Shown here one piece after another: positions 16,797 through 25,680 of a stretch of 64,000 nucleotides of DNA. The stretch comes from Tomitella gaofuii. GTDB taxonomy: Bacteria; Actinomycetota; Actinomycetes; Mycobacteriales; Mycobacteriaceae. The notes beneath the pieces are model-generated. The model saw only the letters and a program-made list of their open reading frames with translations. It searched no databases and was not told where the DNA came from. Numbering within the stretch: the first letter of the stretch is position 1; each line of letters begins with the position of its first letter. The DNA lies in contig NZ_CP059900.1 of assembly GCF_014126825.1 (NCBI RefSeq), positions 558,001 through 622,000 of the forward strand. The letters run 5' to 3'. Position numbers and translations under genes: made by a program.

Positions 16797-18866
16797 TCAC
16801 GCCGTGCGGAACACCTGCACCACCGACGGCCGGGGCGCCGCGACCTGGCCGGGCTTCGGCGCGCCCGTGACGTAGTCGGGGAACAGCGAGTGCGGCTGGG
16901 CGAAAGACCCGTCCTCGCCCGGGTGCTGCACGGCTACGAACACGTTGCCCTCCTCCTCATGGATGAGCGGGCCGCAGGTCTCGGCCTCGCGGGGGACGGC
17001 GAGGAACTGCTCGACCCGCCCGCGGCGGTCCCCGTCGAGCGTCACGCGGAACAGCCCGTCGTTGTAGCCGATGGTGCCCGGCGCGCCGTCGGTGGAGATC
17101 CACAGGTTGCCCGAGCGGTCGAACGCCAGGTTGTCCGGGCACGAGATCGCCGAGACCTTGTCCGCCGGATAGCCGCTGAAATAGGTTGCCTCGTTCGTCG
17201 CCGGATCACCGCACACCAGCAGCAGGTTCCATCCGAACTTCTCCGCCGTGGCGTCGCCGCCCGCCTCCTCGATCTCCACGACGTGCCCGTCGCGGTTCTC
17301 GTGCCGCGGGTTGGCCTCGTCGGCGCCGGCCCTGCCGTCCGTGCCGCGCTGGGTGTTGTTGGTGCAGGCCACGTAGACGCGTCCCGTCTTGGGGTTGGGC
17401 TCGACGTCCTCGCAGCGATCCATCTTGGTGGCGCCCACCTTGTCCGCGGCCATCCGCGTGAACACGAGCACCTGCTCGACGGACATCCCGGGCACCGCGG
17501 ATCTGCCGTTCTTGACCAGCGGCAGCCACGTGCCGGAGCCGTCGAACCGGCCGTCGGACGGGAGCGCCCCGCTGCCGTCGATCTGCGCCGGATCCGAATC
17601 GCCCTGGAACCGCGCCACATACAGATCCCCTTCGGTGAGGAGCTTCTTATTGTGGGCGCGATCGCCCTCCCGGTACTTGCGTCGGGAGACGAACTTGTAG
17701 AGGTAGTCGAAACGCTCGTCGTCGCCCATGTAGGCCACCGCTTTGCCGTTACGCGCCAGCGCCACCGTCGCGCCCTCGTGCTTCATCCGGCCCAGCGCGG
17801 TGTGCTTCACCGGCGTCGACGACGGATCGTTCGGGTCGATCTCGACGATGTAGCCGAACCTGTTGGGCTCGTTGCGGAACCCGTCCTGCCGGGCGTCGAA
17901 TCGGCGGTCGGTCTTCTCCCACCCGTTCGACGTCTCCTCGGGGTTGAGACCGTACCGCTTCTCCTCGGCGCTGGCGCCCTGGGCGCGGAAGTACCCGTCG
18001 AAGTTCTCCTCGCCGGACAGGATCGTGCCCCACGGGGTGGTGCCGCCGGCGCAGTTGCCGATCATCCCACGCACCCGCCGCCCGGACGGATCGTCGGCCG
18101 TCATCATCATCTCCGAACCCGCTGCGGGGCCGGTCAGCTCGAACTCCGTGTCCGCCGTGATCCGCCGGTTCAGTCGCCCGCCGCGCACGTACGTCCACGG
18201 TTCGCGCGCCGACGCGCGCTCGAGCTCCACCACGGAACCGCCGTGTGCCGCCTTCGCGATGCCGTGCCGCTCGGCCTCCGCCGGACCACCGGTCTCCGGG
18301 AACATCAGGTCCGGGTTGACGTATTCGTGGTTGCAGTACAGCAACGCCTTGCGCCCGTCCTTGGTGCGTAGGATCTCCAAGTAGTCGTTGTTATAGCCGA
18401 ACTGGCGCGCCTGGGCCTTCGCGGACTGCGCATGCAGGTTGAACTCCGGTGCATCGCTGAACAACGGGTCGCCCCAGCGCAGGATCGGCCGCCAGTCGTA
18501 TCCGCCCGGGACGGTGACGGCGTCGACGGACTTGTCCACCGGTGCGATGGGGGCGAACGCCAACGGGCCGCCCGTCGCGCCCGCCCCGCCGCCGGAACCC
18601 GCGGCACTGCCGAGCGACCCCGTCGTGGCCGCCCCGCTGGAACCGCACGCGGCGAGCGTCACCGCCATCGCACCCACGGCGCCCGCCCCCAGCAGCCGGC
18701 GCCGCGAGAACCCGGCCGAGACGATGTCACGGAAGTACTCGTTGGGCGAGTCGTTGCACACCGGCCGGGTGCAGGCATTCGCGCACTTGTACTGGCAGGT
18801 CACCGGGCTGCGCTTGCCGCGCGCCAGCCCTGCCATCGGCAACGATCGCCGGTTCCGCTCCACCAT
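16797..18866 (-). CDS. PhoX-family (DUF839) phosphatase, Tat-exported
   Basis: A 689-aa PhoX/DUF839 protein, probably an exported metal-dependent alkaline phosphatase or phosphodiesterase. The N-terminus has the conserved TCQYKCANACTRPVCNDSPN segment, then a twin-arginine signal (FSRRRLLGAGAVGAM) ending in a LAAC lipobox, suggesting a Tat-exported lipoprotein. The body is a beta-propeller with family motifs GNCAGGTTPWGTILSGEENF, HTALGRMKHEGATVAL, YMGDDERFDYLYKFV and CPDNLAFDRSGNLWISTDG. GAGAGGGAG precedes the ATG. Substrate is not defined; PhoX enzymes generally release phosphate from monoesters. A GCCGGC-repeat hairpin 10-40 nt after the stop may weakly terminate. Confidence 0.88.
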   Translation of the reverse strand: MVERNRRSLPMAGLARGKRSPVTCQYKCANACTRPVCNDSPNEYFRDIVSAGFSRRRLLGAGAVGAMAVTLAACGSSGAATTGSLGSAAGSGGGAGATGGPLAFAPIAPVDKSVDAVTVPGGYDWRPILRWGDPLFSDAPEFNLHAQSAKAQARQFGYNNDYLEILRTKDGRKALLYCNHEYVNPDLMFPETGGPAEAERHGIAKAAHGGSVVELERASAREPWTYVRGGRLNRRITADTEFELTGPAAGSEMMMTADDPSGRRVRGMIGNCAGGTTPWGTILSGEENFDGYFRAQGASAEEKRYGLNPEETSNGWEKTDRRFDARQDGFRNEPNRFGYIVEIDPNDPSSTPVKHTALGRMKHEGATVALARNGKAVAYMGDDERFDYLYKFVSRRKYREGDRAHNKKLLTEGDLYVARFQGDSDPAQIDGSGALPSDGRFDGSGTWLPLVKNGRSAVPGMSVEQVLVFTRMAADKVGATKMDRCEDVEPNPKTGRVYVACTNNTQRGTDGRAGADEANPRHENRDGHVVEIEEAGGDATAEKFGWNLLLVCGDPATNEATYFSGYPADKVSAISCPDNLAFDRSGNLWISTDGAPGTIGYNDGLFRVTLDGDRRGRVEQFLAVPREAETCGPLIHEEEGNVFVAVQHPGEDGSFAQPHSLFPDYVTGAPKPGQVAAPRPSVVQVFRTA

Positions 18867-18970
18867 CTGTCGGCTCCCTCTCCACGTGTCGGTGAGGCAA
18901 CCGTCCCGCGTCCGGGTTTCTCATCGTGATGGTGCGCGTGAACGACGGGTGAAGATCTGCCGTCGGATTA

Positions 18971-19321
18971 TCAGGCCCAGCCGAGCTGGTGCAGCTGCTC
19001 GTCGTCGATGCCGAAGTGGTGCGCGAACTCGTGGATCACCGTCACCCGCACCTCGTGCACCAGCTCGTCCTCGTCGTCGCACATCGCCATCAGCGGCGCG
19101 CGGTAGATGAAGATGGCGTCCGGCAGCGAACCCGCGTACCAACTGTCACGCTCGGTGAGCGCCACGCCCTCGTACAAGCCCAGGATGTCCGGCTCGTCGG
19201 GGTTGCGGTCCTCCACCAGCACGACGACGTTGTCCACTGCCGCGATCAGCTTCTCCGGCAGGGTGTCCAGCGCGTCCGAGACCAGCTCCTCGAAACGTTC
19301 CTCGCTCACAGTGATCGGCAC
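18971..19321 (-). CDS. Zincin-like metallopeptidase family protein
   Basis: A 116-aa minimal zincin. The HExxH motif is in VTVIHEFAHHFGIDDEQLHQ near the C-terminus, giving two His ligands and the general-base Glu; the acidic surface DNVVVLVEDRNPDEPDILGLYEG is conserved in this family. GTG at 19321 is chosen because the preceding gene ends 9 nt upstream, indicating a two-gene operon, and upstream in-frame sequence is a shadow of that gene. It corresponds in position to M. tuberculosis Rv3836 (from memory). Peptidase activity is predicted from the motif only; the substrate is unknown. Confidence 0.82.
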   Translation of the reverse strand: MPITVSEERFEELVSDALDTLPEKLIAAVDNVVVLVEDRNPDEPDILGLYEGVALTERDSWYAGSLPDAIFIYRAPLMAMCDDEDELVHEVRVTVIHEFAHHFGIDDEQLHQLGWA

Positions 19322-19329
19322 GGCGCGCC

Positions 19330-20580
19330 CTACTCTCCGGCCGACGGCAGCGGAGGGGCCACCGCGCGGCCCGGCGGGGGGAGCGGCTTCGGCTCGGGCA
19401 CCTTGCCGTCGATCATCAACTCGCCTGTGGCCGAACCCGTGAGCACCGCGTACGCACCCTCCGACGCGCCGGACCCGACGGTGCAGTCCACCTTGCGGCT
19501 GCCGGCCAGCCAACTGGGCAGCGACTGCGTGCTCCAGTAGACGGTGAGCGTGGTGTTGTGCAGGGCGTCCTCACCGCCCACGTAGTCCTCGCTGATCTTG
19601 CGGCAGGTTTCCCCCAGGAACTCGTCCTGCTTGTCCAGCGGGGGCCAGTCGCCCGGGAACTGCGCGGCCAGGTCCACCTGCCCGGTCACCTCCACGGAAT
19701 GTTCGGAGGCGCAGTCCACCGGATCCGTCGGCAGCCCGTTCTCGATGCCCAGGCACGTGCCGGGCGGATGCACGCGCGACTGGTCCTGGCCGGCCACGGT
19801 GCCCGTGATGGGCTGGAACGAGGCGCCGTCCACCCCCGTCTCCTGCAGCCCGCACAGCACGGTGCGCTCGCCCTGTGCCCAGCCCTTGCCGCCCGGGTGG
19901 ATCAGGCCCACGGTGAACCGGCCCGACGGGTCCAGCCGCCCGTCCAGGTAGCGGACCACGGCGGGTGCGCACACCGAATCGCGCAGCGTGGCGTACCGCT
20001 GGGCGTCGGTGACCTGGGCGTGCGGCCCGAACTCGCTGCTGGGGAAGTCGCTCAGATCCACGCGCTGCGCCACCTCGAACAGGTGCGGCTGGGCGCAGTC
20101 CACCTCGGTGATCTCCGGGTTCTCCTGGTCCTGCCAGGTCAAACAGGTACCGGGCCTGGCGCCGCCGAACGCGGGCCCCTCCGCCGAGCCGGTCTTGACG
20201 GGCGCGTCCCCCGCGTTCGCCGCCACCGAGGGCTCCGACGAGCCGAAGACGCTGTCGAGGTTGCCGGTGGACACCAGCGTGATCACCGCGGCCGCCAGCG
20301 ACCCGAGCGCCACCAGGATCAGCGAGCGCCGCATGTTCTGCGCGGTCAGGTGCGGATGGTGCTGCGGCGCGGGCTCGGCCGGTGCGTCCAGCTCTGCGTC
20401 CTCGTCGAAGTGCGGGCGGCCGCCGGGCCACGCGTAAGCGGCGCCGGCATCGGCATCGCGTGCGGCGGCGTCGCCGGAAACGGCGTCGTGTGCAGCGTCA
20501 TCGTGTGCAGCGTCATCGTGTGCTGCGTCATCGTGTGCAGCGGTATCCGGGTGGCTGCGACGGCGGCGGAAGAGGGACAT
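19330..20580 (-). CDS. Septum formation family membrane protein
   Basis: A 416-aa membrane-anchored protein with two tandem Septum_form-type extracytoplasmic modules. The N-terminus is cytoplasmic and low-complexity, with a DDAAH pentapeptide repeated about three times, followed by one membrane helix (SLILVALGSLAAAVITLVST). Outside, paired modules begin with PGTCLTWQDQENPEITEVDC and PPGTCLGIENGLPTDPVDC, each followed by SxC-type cysteine motifs. The ATG at 20580 (MSLFRRRR) is favoured over further upstream starts because it begins at the basic pre-membrane region. It matches Rv3835 in position. A role in envelope or division is suggested by the family name, not shown. Confidence 0.75.
   Translation of the reverse strand: MSLFRRRRSHPDTAAHDDAAHDDAAHDDAAHDAVSGDAAARDADAGAAYAWPGGRPHFDEDAELDAPAEPAPQHHPHLTAQNMRRSLILVALGSLAAAVITLVSTGNLDSVFGSSEPSVAANAGDAPVKTGSAEGPAFGGARPGTCLTWQDQENPEITEVDCAQPHLFEVAQRVDLSDFPSSEFGPHAQVTDAQRYATLRDSVCAPAVVRYLDGRLDPSGRFTVGLIHPGGKGWAQGERTVLCGLQETGVDGASFQPITGTVAGQDQSRVHPPGTCLGIENGLPTDPVDCASEHSVEVTGQVDLAAQFPGDWPPLDKQDEFLGETCRKISEDYVGGEDALHNTTLTVYWSTQSLPSWLAGSRKVDCTVGSGASEGAYAVLTGSATGELMIDGKVPEPKPLPPPGRAVAPPLPSAGE
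20486..20545. repeat. 15-bp tandem repeat inside septum-formation gene
   Basis: Four consecutive copies of TCGTGTGCAGCGTCA (the third has CTG for CAG; the fourth diverges at its end). In frame it encodes DDAAH pentapeptides on the minus strand, in the cytoplasmic N-terminus. Confidence 0.9.
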
Positions 20581-20701
20581 CGCCCACAATGATGCCTGGT
20601 GCACGCCGAGAATGCGCACAGGAGCCGCCGATCCGTCGGGCCGCCCGGGCCGCCGCGCGGTATCGCCGCCGGTCGGCGGGGCGGCGGGCGGGACCGGCAA
20701 G

Positions 20702-20707
20702 TAAGGT
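20702..20707 (+). promoter_or_regulatory. serS -10 box (leaderless)
   Basis: TAAGGT followed by 8 nt and the GTG start of serS. No Shine-Dalgarno is present and no clear -35 is visible. Confidence 0.55.
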
Positions 20708-20715
20708 CATGCGGT

Positions 20716-21978
20716 GTGATTGACCTGAAGTTCCTTCGCGAGAACCCCGACGCCGTGCGAGAGTCGCAGCGCACCCGCGGCGAGGACCCGGCGCTGGTGG
20801 ACACGCTGCTGGAGGCGGACGCCGCACGCCGGTCCGCCATCGCCGCGGCCGACGAGCTGCGCGCGGAGCAGAAGGCGCACGGGCGCACGGTCGGCAAGGC
20901 CACGCCGGAGGAGCGTCCCGCGCTGCTGGAACGCGCCAAGGAGCTGTCCGACGCGGTCAAGAAGGCCGGCGCCGACGAGTCCGCCGCCAAGGCCGCGCTG
21001 GACGAGGCCCACCGCGCCATCTCCAACGTGGTGCAGGACGGCGCCCCGGCCGGCGGCGAGCAGGACTTCGTCGTCCTCGAGCACATCGGCGAGCCGCCCG
21101 CCCTCGACGAGCCGAAGGACCACCTGGACCTGGGCGAGGCGCTGGGCCTGATCGACATGAAGCGCGGCTCCAAGGTGTCCGGCTCGCGCTTCTACTTCCT
21201 CACCGGCGCGGGCGCGCTGCTGCAGCTGGGGCTCCTGCAGCTCGCCGCGCAGAAGGCCGTGGCGAACGGCTTCACCATGATGATCCCGCCGGTGCTGGTG
21301 CGCCCGGAGATCATGGCGGGCACCGGGTTCCTGGGCGCCCACTCGGACGAGATCTACCACCTCGACGAGGACGACCTCTACCTGGTCGGCACCTCGGAGG
21401 TCCCGCTGGCCGGCTACCACTCGGACGAGATCCTGGACCTGTCCGCCGGGCCACAGCGGTACGCAGGCTGGTCGTCGTGCTTCCGCCGCGAGGCCGGCAG
21501 CTACGGCAAGGACACCCGCGGCATCATCCGCGTCCACCAGTTCGACAAGGTGGAGATGTTCAGCTACTGCCGCCCCGAGGACGCCGACGCCGAGCACCAG
21601 CGCCTGCTGGGGTGGGAGAAGGAGATGCTCGCCGCCGTCGAGGTGCCCTACCGGGTGATCGACGTGGCGGGCGGCGACCTGGGCAGTTCCGCGGCCCGCA
21701 AGTTCGACTGCGAGGCGTGGGTCCCCAGCCAGGGCGCCTACCGCGAGCTCACCTCCACCTCCAACTGCACCACCTTCCAGGCGCGCCGCCTGAGCGTGCG
21801 GTACCGGGGCGAGGACGGCAAGCCGCAGATCGCCGCCACCCTCAACGGCACGCTGGCCACCACGCGGTGGATCGTCGCGATCCTCGAGAACCACCAGCAG
21901 CCCGACGGCACCGTGCGCGTGCCCGCCGCGCTCCAGCCGTTCGTCGGCACCGACGTGCTGCGCCCTGCGGGGGCCTGA
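20716..21978 (+). CDS. serS: Seryl-tRNA synthetase
   Basis: Class II aminoacyl-tRNA synthetase (420 aa) charging tRNA-Ser and tRNA-Sec. The N-terminal coiled-coil tRNA-binding arm (to about residue 110) begins [18 protein letters not shown]. Core motifs include [15 protein letters not shown], the motif 2 region [20 protein letters not shown] with FDKVEMFSY, and motif 3 in [19 protein letters not shown] at 20716 is the family N-terminus and follows a TAAGGT -10 box by 8 nt. Divergent from the septum-formation gene, as in M. tuberculosis (Rv3834c and Rv3835, from memory). Confidence 0.97.
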   Translation: MIDLKFLRENPDAVRESQRTRGEDPALVDTLLEADAARRSAIAAADELRAEQKAHGRTVGKATPEERPALLERAKELSDAVKKAGADESAAKAALDEAHRAISNVVQDGAPAGGEQDFVVLEHIGEPPALDEPKDHLDLGEALGLIDMKRGSKVSGSRFYFLTGAGALLQLGLLQLAAQKAVANGFTMMIPPVLVRPEIMAGTGFLGAHSDEIYHLDEDDLYLVGTSEVPLAGYHSDEILDLSAGPQRYAGWSSCFRREAGSYGKDTRGIIRVHQFDKVEMFSYCRPEDADAEHQRLLGWEKEMLAAVEVPYRVIDVAGGDLGSSAARKFDCEAWVPSQGAYRELTSTSNCTTFQARRLSVRYRGEDGKPQIAATLNGTLATTRWIVAILENHQQPDGTVRVPAALQPFVGTDVLRPAGA

Positions 21979-22009
21979 CCTGCGTCCGGCCGCACGCGCC
22001 GGCGCCGCC

Positions 22010-23140
22010 GTGGGCGCGCTCACCGTACTGCTGACGGCGGGCTGCGGCGGCGGACAGGCACCGGAGCCGGCCCCCGCCGCCGATGCCCCCGCTCGCGGTT
22101 CTGCGGAGGCCGCCGCCCGCGACGACGGCATGCGCCTGCTCGGCTCGGTGACGGTGCCCGAAGGGACGCGGTTCCAGGGCACGACCGTCGGCGGGCTGTC
22201 CGGCATCGACTACGACCCGGCCACCGGGCGGTACGTGGTGATCAGCGACGACCGGGGCGCGCACGGGCCCACCCGCGCCTACACCCTGGACCTGCCGCTG
22301 GGCCCCGAGGGCCGGCCCGGACAGCCGCAATTCCTGTCGATGATCCCGCTCGCCGGTCCGGACGGCCCCTACGCCCCGGGCACCAGCGACACCGAATCGG
22401 TCCGTTGGACCCCCGACGGGGGAGTCGTCTACGGCAGCGAGGGCGACGCCGCCGGCAGTCTCATGCCGTTCCTCCGCGCGGCGGGCCCCGACGGATCCTT
22501 CGAGCGTGACTACCCGCTGCCCCCGTACTACCTCCCGGAGGCGGGGCCCGGCGGAGACCAGGTGCGCGGCATGCGGGAGAACCTGGGGTTCGAGGGGCTG
22601 GCGCTCTCCCCGGACGGCCGCACCCTCTCCGCGATCACCGAGAACGCGCTGGTGCAGGACGGGCCGGCCGCGGCCGCGGACACCCCGAGCCCCTCGCGGC
22701 TGCTGCAGCTCGACCGCGCCACCGGCGAAGTGGTCGGTGAGTACGTCTACCAGGCGGACCCGCTGCGGACCGCGGGCACGGCGATCGGCCCCACCGTCGC
22801 CGGCGTGTCCGCGATGACGCAGGTGGGGCCCGGCGCGTTCCTCACCGTGGAACGGAGCCTGGCGCTGCCCCGCGGGTTCGTCACCAGCATCTACCTGGCC
22901 ACCACCGACGGCGCCACGGACGTCGCGGGCGCGAGCGCGCTCACCGGCGACGAGACGCCCATGAGCAAGACGAAGCTGTTCGAAACCGAGGGCATGATGG
23001 GCAACGTGGAGGGCATCACCCAGGGCCCGGACCTGCCCGACGGTGCCCGCACGCTGGTCCTCGTCGAGGACGACAACTTCGGGCGCGTCGGGTCCACCAC
23101 GTTCCATGTCGTGCGCGTGGGGGCCTCGCCGGGCTTCTGA
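22010..23140 (+). CDS. Phytase-like esterase-domain lipoprotein
   Basis: A 376-aa predicted exported protein with an esterase-like phytase (PF13449-type) beta-propeller. The N-terminus is a short signal ending in a lipobox-like TAGC, so it is probably a lipoprotein. Propeller strands are visible in GGLSGIDYDPATGRYVVISD, GPTRAYTLDL, NLGFEGLALSPDGRTLSAIT and RTLVLVEDDNFGRVGSTTFH. GTG at 22010 gives a rather short positively poor n-region; an in-frame CTG at 21980 would add an RPAARAGAA basic segment, so translation may begin there. It follows serS by about 30 nt and may be co-transcribed. The substrate is unknown. Confidence 0.72.
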   Translation: MGALTVLLTAGCGGGQAPEPAPAADAPARGSAEAAARDDGMRLLGSVTVPEGTRFQGTTVGGLSGIDYDPATGRYVVISDDRGAHGPTRAYTLDLPLGPEGRPGQPQFLSMIPLAGPDGPYAPGTSDTESVRWTPDGGVVYGSEGDAAGSLMPFLRAAGPDGSFERDYPLPPYYLPEAGPGGDQVRGMRENLGFEGLALSPDGRTLSAITENALVQDGPAAAADTPSPSRLLQLDRATGEVVGEYVYQADPLRTAGTAIGPTVAGVSAMTQVGPGAFLTVERSLALPRGFVTSIYLATTDGATDVAGASALTGDETPMSKTKLFETEGMMGNVEGITQGPDLPDGARTLVLVEDDNFGRVGSTTFHVVRVGASPGF

Positions 23141-23185
23141 GCGCGTACCGCTGCGCGCGGGCCGCACACCCGGGAAGATGGGCGC

Positions 23186-24036
23186 ATGGGCAACGAGAGT
23201 GCAGTGGTCGTAGGGGTCGACGGATCCGACAACGCGCGGGTGGCCTTGGACGCGGCGATCACGGAGGCGACAACCAGGAAGACCACGCTGCACCTGGTGG
23301 CGGCCTACCACGCGCCGGCCGTGCGGCGGCACAGCGTCGCCGTCGAATACGAAAAGGTGGTGCGCGAGGAGGCCGCCGCGATTCTCGCCGAGGCGGCGGA
23401 GCGGGCCCGCGACGCGGGCGCGGACGTGACCACCTCGATGCACTCGGGCGACGCCTCCGGGGTGCTGCTCGAGCAGTCGCGGACGGCCGCGCTGGTGTGG
23501 TGGGTGCACGCGGGCGCGGCGGGTTCATGGGCCGGCTGCTGGGGTCGGTGGCCGCGGCGCTGCCCGCGCACGCCGCCTGCCCGGTCCTGGTGGTGCGGCG
23601 GCGCGCGGACGGCACTGCCCGGGCGGAACGGGATTACAGTGGCCGGATCGTGGTGGGCGTCGACGCCTCGGGTGCGGCCAACCCGGCCTTGGCTTCCGCC
23701 GCGGACACCGCACAGCGGCGGAAGCTGCCCCTGGTGGTCGTGGCGGTGGCGGGCCCCGACTTCGACGCGGATTCCCGGGCGGGCGACGACCCGGACGCCG
23801 TGCGCTCGGTCCTGGCGCAGTGCCGGGACTCGGTGGCCGCATCGCACCCCGACGTGCAGGCGACGACCGTGCTCGAGGAGGGGGCGCCCGCCGAGGTGCT
23901 CGCCGGCATCTCCGCGACGGCCGAGACCGTGGTGGTGGGCGCGCGGGGCAGCGGCGGGTTCACCGCGATGCGGCTCGGCTCCACGGCGCATGCGCTGCTG
24001 GGGCACGCGCAGGGGCCGGTGCTCGTGGTCCGGTGA
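23186..24036 (+). pseudogene. Tandem UspA universal stress protein, one-base frameshift
   Basis: Two UspA domains (about 140 aa each). Domain 1 starts VVVGVDGSDNARVALDAAIT; domain 2 has IVVGVDASGAANPALASAAD and the ATP-binding loop VVVGARGSGGFTAMRLGST. Between them the frame breaks: domain 1 should end LVVVGARGRGGFMGRLLGSV, but the sequence reads CTG GTG TGG TGG. One missing G near 23497 restores an intact 283-aa protein. Both halves are otherwise well conserved, so a sequencing error or very recent lesion is more likely than old decay. The ATG at 23186 has GGGAAGATGGG upstream. Confidence 0.75.
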
Positions 24037-24048
24037 CGCGCCGACCTC

Positions 24049-24537
24049 TCAGCGCAGGATCATCCCGGTGGTGGTGCCCGAGGCCAGCAGGGCGCCGTCG
24101 CTGTCCCGCAACTCGCCTCGCGCAGTGGCGGTGCGCCCGCCCCGGTGCTCCACTTTGCCCACGGCCCGCACCGGGCCCGTCTCCGTGGTGACCCCGCGGA
24201 TGAACCGGACCGTGAGATCCAGCGTGGTGAACCCCTCGCCGACCTCCAGGGTGGACTGGATCGAGTAGCCCATCGCCGAGTCCAGCCACGCGCTGAGCAC
24301 GCCCCCGTGCACCGTGCCCACCGCGTTGTACTGGTACTCGCCGGGCACCGCCTCGAGGGTCACGGACCCGCGGGCCAGCGCGGCGATCCGGAAGTCCAGC
24401 GCGCCCCCCGACGGCGGGTACGGGATCGCCCCGGAGTGCAGGCGCTCCATGAACTCCAGCCCGGTCAGCCCCTTGCGGGCCTCGGCGATGTCGGCGGGAT
24501 CGGCCCACGTATGCGTGCGCGAGTGCTCAGCGGTCAC
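24049..24537 (-). CDS. PaaI-family hotdog thioesterase
   Basis: A 162-aa single hotdog-fold thioesterase. The central helix signature is YQYNAVGTVHGGVLSAWLDS (the HGG motif), followed by strands including TTLDLTVRFIRGVT and the usual C-terminal ATARGELRDSDGALLASGT. The GTG at 24537 is preceded by GAGGAGA 4 nt upstream, a good Shine-Dalgarno. Convergent with the UspA gene (12 nt between stops). The family hydrolyses aryl- or acyl-CoA esters; the substrate cannot be told from sequence. Confidence 0.85.
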   Translation of the reverse strand: MTAEHSRTHTWADPADIAEARKGLTGLEFMERLHSGAIPYPPSGGALDFRIAALARGSVTLEAVPGEYQYNAVGTVHGGVLSAWLDSAMGYSIQSTLEVGEGFTTLDLTVRFIRGVTTETGPVRAVGKVEHRGGRTATARGELRDSDGALLASGTTTGMILR

Positions 24538-24660
24538 CAGGTCTCCTCTGTGCGGGGGCGGATCTTCCCGAAGCGTCTCCCGTACCGTACGACGAATCGC
24601 AGCCGAGAGTTGTCCACAGGGCCGCAGGCGCGCGCCGGCCGGTTCGGGCACGCTGGCCGC

Positions 24661-25548
24661 ATGGGGGAGAACGGGGAGGACGGGCGCGCCCGCGGCGCGA
24701 CCTGGATCAAAACGATGGCGCAGCTCACCGAACACGAATCGCGCAGCACCGTCGCTCGCAGATGCCGCAGCGGCCGCTACGTGCAGGTGCTGCGCGGGGT
24801 GTATGCCGACGCCGAGCCGCGCGGGATCGACCGCTGCCGGGCGGTGAGCCTGTGGCGCGCGGACGCCACGTTCAGCCACACCACGGCGGCCTGGCTATGG
24901 GGACTGATCGACGAACCGGAGCTGGTGCACGTGACGGTGCCGCCGAGCACCCAACTACGCGGCCCCGGATGGCTCGCGGTCACCAGGAGGGAACTGCCCG
25001 GCCCGGGATCGTGGGCGTTCGACCTGCCGGTGGTGGGCATCGCCCGCGCGATCGTCGAGTCGGTGCCATTGGTGGACGCGCAGACCGCCGAGCGCATCGT
25101 GGACGAGTACGCACGCAGCGACGAGTGGTATGAGGAGCTGCTCGAATGCTGCCGGCGCGATTCCGGTTGCCGGGGGGTGTCGCTCGCGCGGCGAGTCGTC
25201 GAGCGGGCGGCGCGGCGCACCGCATCGGAGGCCGAGCGGGTGGTGGCGCGTGCACTGGGACGGGCCGGATACAACCTCGAGGTGAACAAGGCGATCGGCA
25301 GATTCTGGTGCGACCTGGTCGATGAGTGGTCCGGGGTCGTCGTGGAGATCGACGGGCGTGGCCCGCACAGCGAGCGCAGCGTGTTCCGGAATGACCGCCG
25401 GCGGCAGAATCGGCTGGTCCTGGACGGTTGGCTCGTGCTCCGCTATGCCGCGGACGACGTTTTCGACGATCTCGATGAGGTCGTGCGCGAGATCATACGG
25501 ACTGTCGCAACACGGCGGCGAAGCCGGCGCAGGACCGGAGCGCGCTGA
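24661..25548 (+). CDS. AbiEi-like N-terminus plus DUF559 nuclease-like domain protein
   Basis: A 295-aa protein. The N-terminal third resembles the AbiEi-type antitoxin winged-helix region (RYVQVLRGVYAD, then FSHTTAAWLWGLID); the C-terminal third has a DUF559/Vsr-like PD-(D/E)XK fold with CDLVDEWSGVVVEIDG as the catalytic-type strand and GWLVLRYAADDVFDDLDEVV following. Such fusions are frequent in actinobacteria. No AbiEii-type toxin gene is adjacent, so this is an orphan rather than a recognisable toxin-antitoxin pair. The ATG is chosen at the first codon giving a compact N-terminus. Function unknown; nuclease activity is possible. Confidence 0.7.
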   Translation: MGENGEDGRARGATWIKTMAQLTEHESRSTVARRCRSGRYVQVLRGVYADAEPRGIDRCRAVSLWRADATFSHTTAAWLWGLIDEPELVHVTVPPSTQLRGPGWLAVTRRELPGPGSWAFDLPVVGIARAIVESVPLVDAQTAERIVDEYARSDEWYEELLECCRRDSGCRGVSLARRVVERAARRTASEAERVVARALGRAGYNLEVNKAIGRFWCDLVDEWSGVVVEIDGRGPHSERSVFRNDRRRQNRLVLDGWLVLRYAADDVFDDLDEVVREIIRTVATRRRSRRRTGAR

Positions 25549-25591
25549 TCGAACGCGGACGGCCGGTGCGAGGCGGGCGGGCTTGGCACCT

Positions 25592-25655
25592 GATTCACAT
25601 TCTGTGGGGGTCGGATGGTGGATCACCACCATCCGACCCCCACAGAATGTGAATC
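25592..25655. terminator. Perfect 30-bp inverted repeat with ATCA loop
   Basis: Both arms (25592-25621 and 25626-25655) are exact complements over 30 bp with a 4-nt loop. It lies between the convergent AbiEi/DUF559 and MBL-Rieske genes, so a bidirectional terminator is the simplest reading, but there is no T-tract on either side and the stem is far longer than terminators need. Confidence 0.6.
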
Positions 25656-25680
25656 GCGTGTCACGGGGCGCGAGCGTTGT

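Noticed and set aside
25592-25655. Palindrome as an insertion-sequence end or attachment site
   Set aside because: Only one copy in the window, no transposase or integrase gene and no flanking duplication, so termination is the simpler reading.
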